A stretch of DNA of 64,000 nt from a bacterium. Lineage in GTDB: Bacteria; Myxococcota; UBA727; JAUIJE01. Below, in pieces: positions 35,110 to 43,818 of the stretch; position 1 is the first letter of the stretch; each line of letters begins with the position of its first letter. Both the position numbers and the translations under genes were made by a program. Below the pieces are notes generated by a model. That model had not been told where the DNA came from. It did no database searches and saw only the letters and a list, made by a program, of their open reading frames with translations. The stretch covers positions 124,001 through 188,000 of the forward strand of contig JAUIJE010000011.1 of NCBI GenBank assembly GCA_030431455.1, in the 5' to 3' direction.

Positions 35110-37134
35110 TCAAGGGAGCTCGATGGCCGTCCCGCCCCAGCATCGCACGCTGCCGTCGGCGCGGACCCCGCAGGGGTTGGTCTCGCCCGCGGCCACGGTC
35201 ACGAAGCTGTCGGGGGGCACGACGAGCACGTCGTTGGCGTTCCAGCCCCAGCACTGCACGGTGCCGTCGGTCTTTTGTCCGCAGGCGTACTGGCCCCCGA
35301 CGAACACGCGATCGAACAGGCCGTTGAGCGCGTCGGTCTGGCCGTAGAGGTTGTAGCCCCAACAGTCGACGGTGTGGTCGGTGCGCACCCCGCAGGAAAA
35401 GTCGATGCTGGACCGGACCTCGAGGAAGGTACCGGTGGGCGCGTCGCTTTGTCCGTACTGGTTGTTGCCCCAGCAGGTGACGGTGTGGTCGTCGCGCAGC
35501 GCGCAGGTGTGCCGGTGACCGACGGCCACGTCCTGGAACACGCCGGGCGGGGCCGACGCCTGACCGTCGGCGTTGTAGCCCCAACACTCGATCTCGCCGT
35601 TGTCGCTGCGCACCCCGCAGGTGAGGGAGTTGCCGAGGGAGAACGCGTCGAAGGCGAGGCCGGCGGGGATGTCGAGCTGGCCTTGTTGGTTTTCGCCCCA
35701 GCAGTGCAGGGCGCCGTCGGTGCGGAACCCGCAGCCGTGGTTTTCGCCCATCTCCAGCCGGGTGAAGGTGCCCGCGGGCGCGGTGGCCGCGGTGCTGGTG
35801 TTGTAGCCCCAGCACCGCACGGTGTCGTCGTCGACGACGCCGCAGTAGGTCTTGTCGTAGGCGGCGAGGGACACGAAGGTCTCGTGGGGCCCGATGTTGA
35901 CCGCGGCCTGGCTTTCGCCCCAGCAGCGGACTTGGCCACCGGTGATGCCGCAGCTGTTGTCGAGCCCGACGTCGAGTTGGGTGAAGGGCACGTTGGGGGC
36001 GTCGAGCTGGCCGAGGTTGTTCTGTCCCCAGCAGGCGACAAAGTCGTCGTTCTTGATGCCGCAGGTGTGGTTGGTGCCGGCGGACACGGTCTGGAAGATC
36101 GCGCCCGGGACAGTGGCATTGCCGGGGGTGCTGTTGACCCAGCACTCGACCAGGCCGGTGTCCTTGCGCCCGCACATGTGGGCCACGCCGGCCTCGATGT
36201 CGACGAAGGTCCCTGCAGGTTCATTGCCTTGCCCTGCGGTGTTGCCCACGCACACCACGCCATTTTGCGCATCCAGGGTGCAGGTAAAGGCCGAGCCCGC
36301 GGCCACGTCGTCGTACATGCCGAACGCGATGTCCTGTTGCCCGGATTGGTTCCGGCCCCAACACTCGATCTCGCCGTCCACTTCTCGGGCACAGCCGTGC
36401 TGGCTGCCCATGGTGATTTGTACATAGCTGCCCAGGGGCGGCTCGGCTTGGCCGTAGTCGTTCTGGCCCCAACAATGAATCGTGCCGTCGACGTCCGATA
36501 GGCCACACGTGGTGTTGGTGCCCGCGTCGAGCAGGCTGAACGTCTCGCCGTCGGGGACATCGAGCTGCCCTTCGCGCGACCAGCCCCAGCACAACACGGT
36601 GCCGTCCGGCCGCAATGCACATGCATGGCGATACCCGCTCACGACCTGCACAAACGCCTGGTCGCCATCTCCGTCGCCATCCCCGTCTCCGTCTCCATCG
36701 CCATCGCCGTCTCCGTCTCCGTCGCCGTCTCCGTCGCCGTCTCCATCTCCATCTCCATCTCCATCTCCGTCGCCGTCGCCGTCCCCGTCCCCGTCTCCAT
36801 CGCCGTCGCCATCTCCGTCTCCATCTCCATCGCCGTCCCCATCGCCGTCTCCGTCTCCATCTCCATCTCCATCTCCATCTCCATCGCCGTCTCCATCCCC
36901 GTCGCCGTCACCGTCGCCATCTCCGTCGCCGTCGCCGTCTCCGTCGCCGTCGCCATCGCCATCTCCGTCGCCGTCTCCATCTCCATCCCCGTCGCCATCT
37001 CCATCCCCGTCTCCGTCTCCGTCGCCGTCGCCGTCACCATCCCCGTCCCCGACGGTCCCGGGACACCCCGGCAACAGAGCGCCGGGACCACAGACCAGGC
37101 TCAGGACAAACAGCGACGACCACAGCTTTTGCAT
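35110..37134 (-). CDS. RCC1-like 14-repeat lipoprotein with (Gly-Asp)65 spacer
   Basis: A 674-residue predicted lipoprotein. The ATG at 37134 opens a signal sequence ending LLPGC (lipobox), with GAGGTG upstream. Immediately after it comes a 130-residue Gly-Asp spacer, followed by 14 repeats of about 37 residues with the consensus F..V..G..H.CG...DG.V.CWG.N..GQ...P.G. This is the RCC1/BLIP-II propeller pattern. Each repeat has two Cys about 10-13 residues apart, suggesting one disulphide per blade and an oxidising location. Fourteen repeats equal two seven-bladed propellers. It probably displays a propeller far from the membrane on a long acidic tether; the ligand is unknown. Confidence 0.88.
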   Translation of the reverse strand: MQKLWSSLFVLSLVCGPGALLPGCPGTVGDGDGDGDGDGDGDGDGDGDGDGDGDGDGDGDGDGDGDGDGDGDGDGDGDGDGDGDGDGDGDGDGDGDGDGDGDGDGDGDGDGDGDGDGDGDGDGDGDGDGDGDGDGDGDGDGDGDGDGDGDGDGDGDGDQAFVQVVSGYRHACALRPDGTVLCWGWSREGQLDVPDGETFSLLDAGTNTTCGLSDVDGTIHCWGQNDYGQAEPPLGSYVQITMGSQHGCAREVDGEIECWGRNQSGQQDIAFGMYDDVAAGSAFTCTLDAQNGVVCVGNTAGQGNEPAGTFVDIEAGVAHMCGRKDTGLVECWVNSTPGNATVPGAIFQTVSAGTNHTCGIKNDDFVACWGQNNLGQLDAPNVPFTQLDVGLDNSCGITGGQVRCWGESQAAVNIGPHETFVSLAAYDKTYCGVVDDDTVRCWGYNTSTAATAPAGTFTRLEMGENHGCGFRTDGALHCWGENQQGQLDIPAGLAFDAFSLGNSLTCGVRSDNGEIECWGYNADGQASAPPGVFQDVAVGHRHTCALRDDHTVTCWGNNQYGQSDAPTGTFLEVRSSIDFSCGVRTDHTVDCWGYNLYGQTDALNGLFDRVFVGGQYACGQKTDGTVQCWGWNANDVLVVPPDSFVTVAAGETNPCGVRADGSVRCWGGTAIELP
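36661..37050 (-). repeat. (Gly-Asp)65 hexanucleotide tract
   Basis: 390 bp of GGN-GAY units, the longest of four such tracts here. Codon choice is varied along the tract, unlike the near-perfect 18-bp periodicity at 42116-42295, so this one looks older. The plus-strand reading gives a long Pro-Ser ORF that is only its shadow. Confidence 0.9.
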
Positions 37135-37213
37135 GACACACCTCGCGAGACCCTTTGGAACGAGCGGCACCGCCGCGCCGGACGAACGCCCCGTGATCCG
37201 GGGCGGCAGCCCC

Positions 37214-37819
37214 TCAGCGGCGCAGGCCGCTCACCATCCGCACCAACGCGGCTTCGACCCGCGCGCGCTCGGCGTCGCGGTCGTCGGCGTGGGCGATCAT
37301 CATCGCGCCCTCGACGAGCAAGCTGAACACCAGCTGCGACACCGTGGGCACCGAGACGTCGGCCAGCACGCCCTCGTCGACGAGGAACTGGATCGCGTCC
37401 GACACGATCAGGGCGTTGCGCTCCTGGTCGAGCTCCCGCCACCGGTCCCAGCCGAGCACCGACGGGGCCTCGGTCATGACCCGGCGGGCCTGGTCGTCGT
37501 CGCTGATCGCGCGCAGCCACACGCGCAGCGCGGCCAGGGTGCGCGCCCAGGGATCGGCCTCGCCGGCGGCATCGCCGAGCACGCGGACAATGTCGGCCAT
37601 GGTCCGCGTGCACGCCCGCTCGAACACCGCCTCGTACAGCTCCTGTTTGCTGCTGAAGTGGTGGTACATCGCGCCCTTGGTCACCCCGGCGTCTTCGCAG
37701 ATCACGCCCAGGGGGGTCGACGCATAACCCTCTGATCCAAATAGCTTTTCCGCCGAATCCACCAGGGCCTCCCGGGTCTGATCCGCGTAGACATCTCGGC
37801 GCGACTTGCCAGCTGACAT
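37214..37819 (-). CDS. TetR/AcrR family transcriptional regulator
   Basis: A 201-residue DNA-binding repressor. The ATG at 37819 is preferred to the in-frame one at 37837, because the latter would lie inside the operator palindrome. The helix-turn-helix lies at residues 12-58 ([50 protein letters not shown]). A helical ligand-binding domain follows, including [19 protein letters not shown] and [16 protein letters not shown]. The gene is divergent from the cytochrome P450 gene. A perfect inverted repeat lies between them, so autoregulation and control of the P450 are likely. Confidence 0.9.
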   Translation of the reverse strand: MSAGKSRRDVYADQTREALVDSAEKLFGSEGYASTPLGVICEDAGVTKGAMYHHFSSKQELYEAVFERACTRTMADIVRVLGDAAGEADPWARTLAALRVWLRAISDDDQARRVMTEAPSVLGWDRWRELDQERNALIVSDAIQFLVDEGVLADVSVPTVSQLVFSLLVEGAMMIAHADDRDAERARVEAALVRMVSGLRR

Positions 37820-37833
37820 GCCATGAGTATACA

Positions 37834-37850
37834 ACATACTAACGGTATGT
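37834..37850. promoter_or_regulatory. TetR operator candidate
   Basis: Perfect inverted repeat ACATAC-TAACG-GTATGT in the divergent tetR-P450 promoter region. Its size (6-bp arms, 5-bp spacer) and A/T richness against the background suit a TetR dimer. Confidence 0.7.
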
Positions 37851-37855
37851 AGAAG

Positions 37856-37882
37856 ACCGGTGGCATGTAGGAGACCACCGGT
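37856..37882. promoter_or_regulatory. second inverted repeat before the P450 gene
   Basis: Perfect 8-bp arms ACCGGTGG and CCACCGGT are separated by 11 bp, just ahead of the P450 start. The arms partly overlap a direct repeat (ATGTAGAAGACC / ATGTAGGAGACC). It could be a second operator or a leader hairpin that hides the ribosome site. Confidence 0.5.
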
Positions 37883-39280
37883 ATGGAGGATCCGATGTTG
37901 TTGCCTGACCAAGCGCCCTCTTCCCCCGAGGCCCCGGTCGTCCCGGCGGGACCCATTCCCCGGCTCGCCAAAAGCGGGCCGCTCGGCCACCTGTCCGAGT
38001 TCAGGGACAACCCCCTGGCCGTGCTCCAGCGCGCCTTCCGCACCCACGGAGATTTGGTGACCATCGATCTCGTGCGGTCCGCGTTGTTGGTGTCCCATCC
38101 GGACGGGGTGAAGCACGTGCTGCAAGACCGCCACACCAACTACGGGCGGCCCTTCTTTTACCGGCGCATGAAGCGGCTGGTGGGCAACGGGCTGCTCACC
38201 AATGACACGTCGTCGTGGCTGAGCCAGCGGCGCCTGGCTTCGCCCGCGTTTCATCGCAAACGCATTGCGTCGTTGCAGGGCCGCATGGTGGCCCGCACCC
38301 ACGAGACCATCGCCCGGGTGCAGGACCTGCGCACGTCGGTGGACATGGCCGAGGAGATGGTGCGCCTCACCCTCGGCATCGCCGGGGACACCCTCTTCTC
38401 CATCGACCTGCTCGAGCAGGCCAAGGAGGTGGGGGAAGCTGCTGCAGAGGCATTGCGCATCACCAACGCCCGCGGCAACCAGATCGTCCTCTGGCCCCAG
38501 GCGATGCCCACCCCGCAGAACGTGCGGTTCGGGCGGGTGAAGGCGGTGCTGGACAACGTCGTGGCCGACGTCATCGCCGAGCGTCGCAAGAGCGGCCCGC
38601 GCGACGACCTCCTGCAAATGTTTATGGACGCGGAGGACCAAGACACCGGCGAGCGCATGAACGATCAACAGCTCAAAGACGAGGTGCTCACCATGCTGTT
38701 GGCCGGTCACGAGACCACCGCCCACGCCCTGTCCTGGGGCTTGATGCTGTTGTCGCGCCACCCCGAGGTGGTGGGCCGGATGCGCGCGGAGCTCGACGCG
38801 CAGAGCCCCCATCGTGACCCCGACGCGGCCACGGTGATGGGGCTCGAGACCACCCGGCGGGTGGTGCACGAGGTGCTGCGGCTCTATCCCTCGGCCTGGC
38901 TCATCTCCCGGGAGGCGCTGGACGACGACGTGATCATGGGCCAGCCGATCAAAAAGGGCACCGATGTGCTGATGTCGCCCTGGCTGGTGCACCGGCACCC
39001 GCAGTTCTGGCCGAACCCGGAGGCGTTCTTGCCCGACCGCTTCAGCCCCGAACAAAGCGAGGGCCGGCATCGCATGGCCTGGTTGCCGTTCGCGGCGGGG
39101 CCGCGCATGTGCGTGGGGTCGAACTTCGCGCTCATGGAGATGATGACGATCCTGCCCATGCTGGTCCGGGCCCTCGAGTTCGAGCTGGTGCCCGGCTACG
39201 TCATCGACCCCGAGCCGACCATCACGCTGCGGCCCCGCCACGGCATCGAGATGAACGTGCGGCGGTTCCAGCCGAACTGA
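37883..39280 (+). CDS. cytochrome P450
   Basis: A 465-residue haem monooxygenase, soluble and without a membrane anchor. The expected motifs are present: the C-helix WLSQRRLASPAFH, the I-helix AGHETTAHAL (near 273), ExxR in EVLRLYP (near 330), PERF-type DRFSPEQ and the haem loop FAAGPRMCVGSNFALMEM with the ligand Cys near 410. The I-helix and LYPSAWLISREALDDD resemble the CYP102/CYP4-like class that often hydroxylates fatty acids or terpenoids. The substrate cannot be deduced. The ATG at 37883 has AGGAG 9 nt upstream; ATG 37895 with GGAGGA is a good alternative. It is divergent from a TetR gene that probably controls it. No redox partner is encoded nearby. Confidence 0.92.
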   Translation: MEDPMLLPDQAPSSPEAPVVPAGPIPRLAKSGPLGHLSEFRDNPLAVLQRAFRTHGDLVTIDLVRSALLVSHPDGVKHVLQDRHTNYGRPFFYRRMKRLVGNGLLTNDTSSWLSQRRLASPAFHRKRIASLQGRMVARTHETIARVQDLRTSVDMAEEMVRLTLGIAGDTLFSIDLLEQAKEVGEAAAEALRITNARGNQIVLWPQAMPTPQNVRFGRVKAVLDNVVADVIAERRKSGPRDDLLQMFMDAEDQDTGERMNDQQLKDEVLTMLLAGHETTAHALSWGLMLLSRHPEVVGRMRAELDAQSPHRDPDAATVMGLETTRRVVHEVLRLYPSAWLISREALDDDVIMGQPIKKGTDVLMSPWLVHRHPQFWPNPEAFLPDRFSPEQSEGRHRMAWLPFAAGPRMCVGSNFALMEMMTILPMLVRALEFELVPGYVIDPEPTITLRPRHGIEMNVRRFQPN

Positions 39281-39296
39281 CGCGCGCTCCCACACC

Positions 39297-39322
39297 GGGG
39301 CCGGTCCCGCGACACCGGCCCC
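39297..39322 (+). terminator. hairpin after the P450 gene
   Basis: A perfect 9-bp stem GGGGCCGGT / ACCGGCCCC with an 8-nt loop, 16 bp after the stop. It has no T-run, so it is only a candidate terminator. Confidence 0.5.
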
Positions 39323-39382
39323 TGTCCCGCCGGGGCGGGGAGCGGGCGGCGGTGGATACAATGGGTGCCCCCAGGAGGTCCC

Positions 39383-40990
39383 ATGTCCACGTCCCCGCCG
39401 CTATCCATTGTTTCGCTGTTCGACCAGGACGCGGTTCGGACCGGGGGTGACGCCACCGGCCATGCGGTGTTCAAGCTTTTGGCCGGGCCCGCGGCGGAGA
39501 AGCGTCCCGCGCTCACGGTGGTGTTTTGCATCGATATGTCGTCGTCGATGCAGGGCCCGCCCATCGAGGCGGTGGTGGCGTCCATGACCCGGCTGCTCGG
39601 CTTGCTCGAGGAGCAAGACCAGGCCGGGGTGGTGCTGTTCGCCGACGAGGCCACGGTGCTGCAGAGCCCGGCCCCGGTGACCCCGGGGTTGGTGAAGACC
39701 TTGACCGGCCGGCTGCACCGGCTGACCCCCTTTGGTTGGACCAACATCGAGGCCGGTCTGCGCACCGCGGCCGGGGTCATGCCCGTGCGGCAGACCCATG
39801 AGCGGCAAGCGGTGTTGCTGCTCAGCGACGGCGAACCCAACCGTGGGGCCACCCGCCCCGAGGACTTGGCCGATGTGGTCGCCTCGTACCGCGCGTCGAT
39901 GGCGGTGAGCACCCTCGGCTATGGACCGGCCCACAACGAACGGGTGCTGCACGCGATGAGCGAAGCCGGCGCCGGCCAATACGCCTACATCGCCGACCCG
40001 GTGGAGTGCGCGGCGGAGATCGCCCGGGCGGTGGGGGCCCAGGCCGAGGTGGTGGCCGATCAAGTGACATTGACGCTGCGCCCCGGGGAGGGGGTCGAGA
40101 TCGATGCGTTTGTGGCCTCGCCCGCGCCACGGTTCGGGGCCGATGGGCTGCGCTTGGCATTGCCCGATGCCCTGGCCCACGACGAGCAAGCGCTGGTGTT
40201 GCGGCTGAACGTGAACGCGCCCCGGGAGGGGGGCGAGCACATGTTGCTGGATGCGACTCTGCGGTACCGCGCGGTGCCGGGGGCGGAGGTTCACGAGGTC
40301 CCCTGTGCCCTGTCGGTGCGGGTGCGGCCGGGGGACCCGGTGCCGGTGCGGGAGGCGCGGGTGGAAGTGGTGCTGGCCGAGGCGGACGAAGCCCGGGCCG
40401 CGGGGTGGAAGCTGGCCGACGCGGGGCACTTCGACGGGGCCGCGTCGGCGCTTCGTCAGGTGATGGCCAAGATGGAGGCCATCGAGGGGCACGACGCCCA
40501 GGACGGCTCGCGCCTGTCCGAGGCCTACGAGCAGCTGGTCGACGAGGTGCTCGGCTACGAGACCAAGCCCTCGGTCGAGGACTACCGCAACTTCCGCCGC
40601 GTCCAGATGGGCATGAAGATGAGCCACGGGGCCCAACACGTGTCGGACCGCAAGGCCCAAGGCATCGCCGCCGAGGCTCTGCGGGAGGAGGCGGGGAGCG
40701 TGCGCCCGGCCCGGTTGCGGGTCCAGGGGGCCGGGGGGGAGCAGGTGGTCCGGTTGGGTCTGGAGAACACCATCGGCCGCGTCGCGGGCAATGACATTGT
40801 GTTGGGCAGTGGCGCGGTGAGCAAGCGGCACGCGCGCATCGTGGCCAAAGGGGGGCGCTATGTGCTCGTGGACCTCAAGACCACCAACGGCTCCTACCTG
40901 AACGGCCAGCGGGTCAGCGCGCCCCGGGTGCTGCAACCGGGGGACGAGATTGCCGTAGGGGATCGCACGTTGGTGTTCGAAACCGACTGA
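39383..40990 (+). CDS. vWA-FHA fusion protein
   Basis: A 535-residue cytoplasmic protein. The ATG at 39383 follows AGGAGG. A von Willebrand A domain occupies about residues 15-225. Its MIDAS is complete: DMSSS (near 50), the Thr in TPFGWTNIEAG and the Asp in LLLSDGEPN. A beta-rich segment resembling the vault/inter-alpha-trypsin-like part follows, then helices, and a C-terminal FHA domain (about 451-534) with IGR, SKRHARI and TTNGSYLNGQRV. FHA domains bind phosphothreonine peptides, so a link to Ser/Thr kinase signalling is likely; no kinase gene is in the window. The next gene is yaeQ. Confidence 0.9.
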   Translation: MSTSPPLSIVSLFDQDAVRTGGDATGHAVFKLLAGPAAEKRPALTVVFCIDMSSSMQGPPIEAVVASMTRLLGLLEEQDQAGVVLFADEATVLQSPAPVTPGLVKTLTGRLHRLTPFGWTNIEAGLRTAAGVMPVRQTHERQAVLLLSDGEPNRGATRPEDLADVVASYRASMAVSTLGYGPAHNERVLHAMSEAGAGQYAYIADPVECAAEIARAVGAQAEVVADQVTLTLRPGEGVEIDAFVASPAPRFGADGLRLALPDALAHDEQALVLRLNVNAPREGGEHMLLDATLRYRAVPGAEVHEVPCALSVRVRPGDPVPVREARVEVVLAEADEARAAGWKLADAGHFDGAASALRQVMAKMEAIEGHDAQDGSRLSEAYEQLVDEVLGYETKPSVEDYRNFRRVQMGMKMSHGAQHVSDRKAQGIAAEALREEAGSVRPARLRVQGAGGEQVVRLGLENTIGRVAGNDIVLGSGAVSKRHARIVAKGGRYVLVDLKTTNGSYLNGQRVSAPRVLQPGDEIAVGDRTLVFETD

Positions 40991-41032
40991 ACGACATTGC
41001 CCGCGCCGGTGCAGGGTGGCACGGTGCGGCCC

Positions 41033-41584
41033 ATGGCCCTCACCGCGAAAGTCCTGCGCGTCCACGTCGAGCTCTCGGACATTGACCGGGGGGTGTACGA
41101 GTCTTTGGACCTGCGGGTGGCCCAGCACCCGTCTGAGCAGGCCGAGCGGGTGGTGTTGCGGGTGCTCGGCTATGCCCTGTTGTACCAGGAGGGCATCGCT
41201 TTCGGCCGCGGCCTGTCCACCGTCGAGGACGCGGCCGTCCACGTCACCGGCTTTGACGGCCAAATTGCCCTCTGGGTGGACGTGGGGGCCCCCTCGGCCG
41301 AGCGACTGCACAAGGCGAGCAAGGCCGCGGCGGAGGTCGCGGTCATCACCGACCGCGACGATGCGACCCTGTCCCGCGAGTGGAAGTCCAAAAAGGTGCA
41401 CCAGGCCGACCAGGTCACGGTCTGGCGGCTGGACAGCCGCTGGGTCAAGGAGCTCGCGTCCGACGTGGCTCCCAAATGGGACTGGACCATCCTGGTGCAA
41501 GAGGGGGCGGTGATGGTCACCCGCGGCGACCGCACGACCTCGGCCGAACCGGTGCGCACCTCGGTGGGGGCGTTCCAGGCCTGA
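41033..41584 (+). CDS. yaeQ: YaeQ family protein
   Basis: A 183-residue protein. The ATG at 41033 matches the family N-terminus (MALTAKVLRVHVELSDIDRG). Other signatures are LRVAQHPSEQAERVVLRVLG, IAFGRGLSTVEDA and QIALWVDVGAPSAERLHKAS. Its length matches E. coli YaeQ, whose fold is related to PD-(D/E)XK nucleases but whose role is uncertain. It ends 6 bp before a convergent gene. Confidence 0.92.
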   Translation: MALTAKVLRVHVELSDIDRGVYESLDLRVAQHPSEQAERVVLRVLGYALLYQEGIAFGRGLSTVEDAAVHVTGFDGQIALWVDVGAPSAERLHKASKAAAEVAVITDRDDATLSREWKSKKVHQADQVTVWRLDSRWVKELASDVAPKWDWTILVQEGAVMVTRGDRTTSAEPVRTSVGAFQA

Positions 41585-41590
41585 TGCGCG

Positions 41591-42379
41591 CTAGTCGAGC
41601 GGACAGCCCGGGTCGGTCACGCAGCCGTCGGTGTCGTCGTAGTTGGCCGCGAATCCGCAGTTGCACCCGGGGACGATGGCTTGGCAATCGGGCGCGACCC
41701 CGCAGCTGTAGTTGCCACAGGAGGTGGGGTCCCAGGTTCCGCCGGTGGCGGTGCAGCGGGCCTCCGCATCCATCGGACAGGTGGCGTCGTCGGCGCACCC
41801 GGTGCCATCGGCAAACGTGCGCCCGAAGCCACAGTCGCAGCCGGGAATCACCGCCGCACACGCGGGGGGCAATCCGCATGCGTAGTGGCCGCACGAGGTC
41901 GGGTCCCAGGTGCCTTCGGTGGCGGCGCAGAGCTGCTCATCGGTCAGGTCTGCACACTCATTGTCGACCAGGAAGCCCTGGCCCTCGACCCAGTTGCTGT
42001 CGGGGCCGCAGTCGCAGCCGGGAATGATCGCGTCGCACGGCGGGGCCTGGCCACAATCGTAATGGCCGCACGAGGTCGGGTCCCAGGTGCCGCCGGTGTC
42101 CGCACACAAACCCGCATCTCCATCCCCGTCGCCGTCTCCATCCCCGTCGCCGTCTCCATCCCCGTCGCCGTCTCCATCCCCGTCGCCGTCTCCGTCTCCA
42201 TCCCCGTCGCCGTCACCATCCCCGTCTCCGTCTCCATCCCCGTCGCCGTCACCATCCCCGTCGCCGTCGCCATCCCCATCTCCGTCTCCGTCTCCAACGG
42301 GACCGTCGCAGCCCACGGCGGGGGGCAGACCGCCCACGCCGAGGAGAAAGAACAGCAAAAACATATACTTACGAATCAT
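41591..42379 (-). CDS. lipoprotein with (Gly-Asp)30 spacer and three Cys-rich repeats
   Basis: A 262-residue predicted lipoprotein. The signal peptide begins at ATG 42379 (MIRKYMFLLFFLLGVGG) and ends in a weak lipobox PAVGC. A 60-residue Gly-Asp spacer follows. The rest is three copies of a unit of about 55-60 residues: C...GGTWDPTSCGHY.CG..P.C.AIIPGCDCG. Each unit has six or more Cys in fixed positions, so disulphide-stabilised mini-domains are likely. No known family was recognised. The tract, signal and size suggest a surface-displayed protein. Confidence 0.8.
   Translation of the reverse strand: MIRKYMFLLFFLLGVGGLPPAVGCDGPVGDGDGDGDGDGDGDGDGDGDGDGDGDGDGDGDGDGDGDGDGDGDGDGDGDGDGDGDGDGDAGLCADTGGTWDPTSCGHYDCGQAPPCDAIIPGCDCGPDSNWVEGQGFLVDNECADLTDEQLCAATEGTWDPTSCGHYACGLPPACAAVIPGCDCGFGRTFADGTGCADDATCPMDAEARCTATGGTWDPTSCGNYSCGVAPDCQAIVPGCNCGFAANYDDTDGCVTDPGCPLD
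42116..42295 (-). repeat. (Gly-Asp)30 hexanucleotide tract
   Basis: 180 bp, with several almost identical tandem copies of an 18-bp unit (TCTCCATCCCCGTCGCCG on the plus strand) that is shared with the tract at 4513-4590. This suggests recent slippage expansion. Confidence 0.88.
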
Positions 42380-42444
42380 GACGACGCCTCCGTGCGTCCC
42401 GCCAGATTGACCCACGGGGGGCCACACCGCAACCGCGCGGACAC

Positions 42445-43782
42445 CTACAGCGCGTCGCGCCAGCGGTCGTAGAAGGTCTCCGGCCCCGTGTAGAACACCT
42501 CACGAAACGCGGCGTCGAAGTCCTGCCGTTCGTTCACCGCGTCGAGGAGCTTGGTCAAGCCGAACGAGCCTTGTTTTTCTTTGAGCGCCCGCACCAGGCT
42601 CTCGCTCATCTCGTAGGCCAGGCGCGCGGTGGTGGGGTCGGCGATCTGTGACAACGGGGGGCCGAGCGCGGCCAACGACAGCAACTGGTCGCTCTGTGCG
42701 GCCCGCGACAACACCGTGTCGCGGGTGACGTGGTGGGGCTCGTGCACCACCGCCAAGCCCTCGTGCAGCCAACCCGGGAGATGACCGCGCACGGTCTGGG
42801 CGATGAGGGCGTGGGTGTACTCGTGGGCGAGCACGTCGTCGAACGCGTCCGACGCGGCCAGCACGTCCCCCTCGCGCACGCGGATTTTCCCGTCGTACAG
42901 CCCGTTGGACCAATCGGGGGCGTTGAGCGCGGTCTGGTATTGGCTGCCGGTGTAGATCACAACCGTGACAAGCTGGTCGGGCTTGCGCCCCAGCTTGTCA
43001 TTGATGGAAAAGTACGCGCGCTCGAGCCGGTTGAGCGCCCGCCACGCGATCTGCTCGGTGCCGTACCCTTCGAAGCGGGCCACAAAATGGTCGCTCTCGA
43101 CCCCGCGAAAGGCCCCCTCGACGCTGAGCTGCTGCTTGAGCCGGGCGATCTTGTCCGAGAGCCCGCGCAGGTGCTCGCCGTGTTCGGTCTTTTGCAGCGA
43201 CTCGAGGGCGCTCACCGCGCAGGGCAGATCGTTGAGCCGCTCGCACACCTGGGCCTTGTCTTGCCACAGCGCGCCGTTGTCCGCGTCGAGGGCCAGGGCC
43301 TGATCGAGGAGGGCGCGCTTGTTGTCGTCGTCATCGGTCTCGCCCGCTTGGGCCCGGAAGACCCGGGCCGCGACCTTGTTGACCGCGGGCTCGTCGGGGC
43401 TGAGCTCCCGGGCCCGCGCCACCGCCCGCGACGCGGCGGCGAGACGGCCGTCGCGCAGGGCGTCCACCGCCTCGCGCTGGAGCACGACCACGAGGTCTTG
43501 GGCCAGCACCGACTGGCCCGGAAACAATGCCAACGCAGTCTCGAGGACGGCGCGGGCCTCCGCGTAGTTTTTGGCCTGTACCGCCCGGGCGGCTTGCTCG
43601 CGGGCCTTGGTCACCTCGGGGGGCGGGGCGGCGCGGTCGGCGGGAGCGGGGGCGGTGACCTCCGCGGGGGAGGCCACCACCACGGGCGCGGCGGGGCCGG
43701 GGGCGGGCTGGGGGCGCAGCACGTACGCGGCCCCGGCCCCGGCCAACACCACACACCCCGCGACGAGGACGGACACGCGCAT
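42445..43782 (-). CDS. exported TPR and gluzincin-type peptidase-like protein
   Basis: A 445-residue protein with an N-terminal hydrophobic segment (VSVLVAGCVVLAGAGAAYVL), probably a membrane anchor, followed by a Pro/Ala linker. Residues 60-200 are TPR-like helices (AVQAKNYAEARAVLETALAL, GRLAAASRAVARARELSP). The C-terminal half has HEYTHALIAQ (near residue 318) and GWLHEGLAVVHE 16-20 residues later, the HExxH...E arrangement of peptidase MA-like gluzincins. All zinc ligands appear intact. The substrate is unknown. It is expected to face the periplasm. Confidence 0.75.
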   Translation of the reverse strand: MRVSVLVAGCVVLAGAGAAYVLRPQPAPGPAAPVVVASPAEVTAPAPADRAAPPPEVTKAREQAARAVQAKNYAEARAVLETALALFPGQSVLAQDLVVVLQREAVDALRDGRLAAASRAVARARELSPDEPAVNKVAARVFRAQAGETDDDDNKRALLDQALALDADNGALWQDKAQVCERLNDLPCAVSALESLQKTEHGEHLRGLSDKIARLKQQLSVEGAFRGVESDHFVARFEGYGTEQIAWRALNRLERAYFSINDKLGRKPDQLVTVVIYTGSQYQTALNAPDWSNGLYDGKIRVREGDVLAASDAFDDVLAHEYTHALIAQTVRGHLPGWLHEGLAVVHEPHHVTRDTVLSRAAQSDQLLSLAALGPPLSQIADPTTARLAYEMSESLVRALKEKQGSFGLTKLLDAVNERQDFDAAFREVFYTGPETFYDRWRDAL

Positions 43783-43818
43783 GGCGATATCCTAACAAAC
43801 CTCGTCGCGGGCCGACGG

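Noticed and set aside
36661-37050. CRISPR-like array
   Set aside because: The repeats are hexanucleotide microsatellites in a coding frame with no spacers.
36482-37735. Long Pro-Ser repeat protein on the plus strand
   Set aside because: It is the complementary reading of the Gly-Asp tract of the RCC1 lipoprotein. The minus-strand frame has a signal peptide and real repeats.
37883-39280. Secondary-metabolite gene cluster around the P450
   Set aside because: No synthase, transporter or redox-partner gene lies nearby; only a TetR regulator is linked.
37214-39361. 715-residue fusion ending in a TetR domain
   Set aside because: The N-terminal 500 residues are antisense to the P450 gene. The TetR gene starts at 37819.
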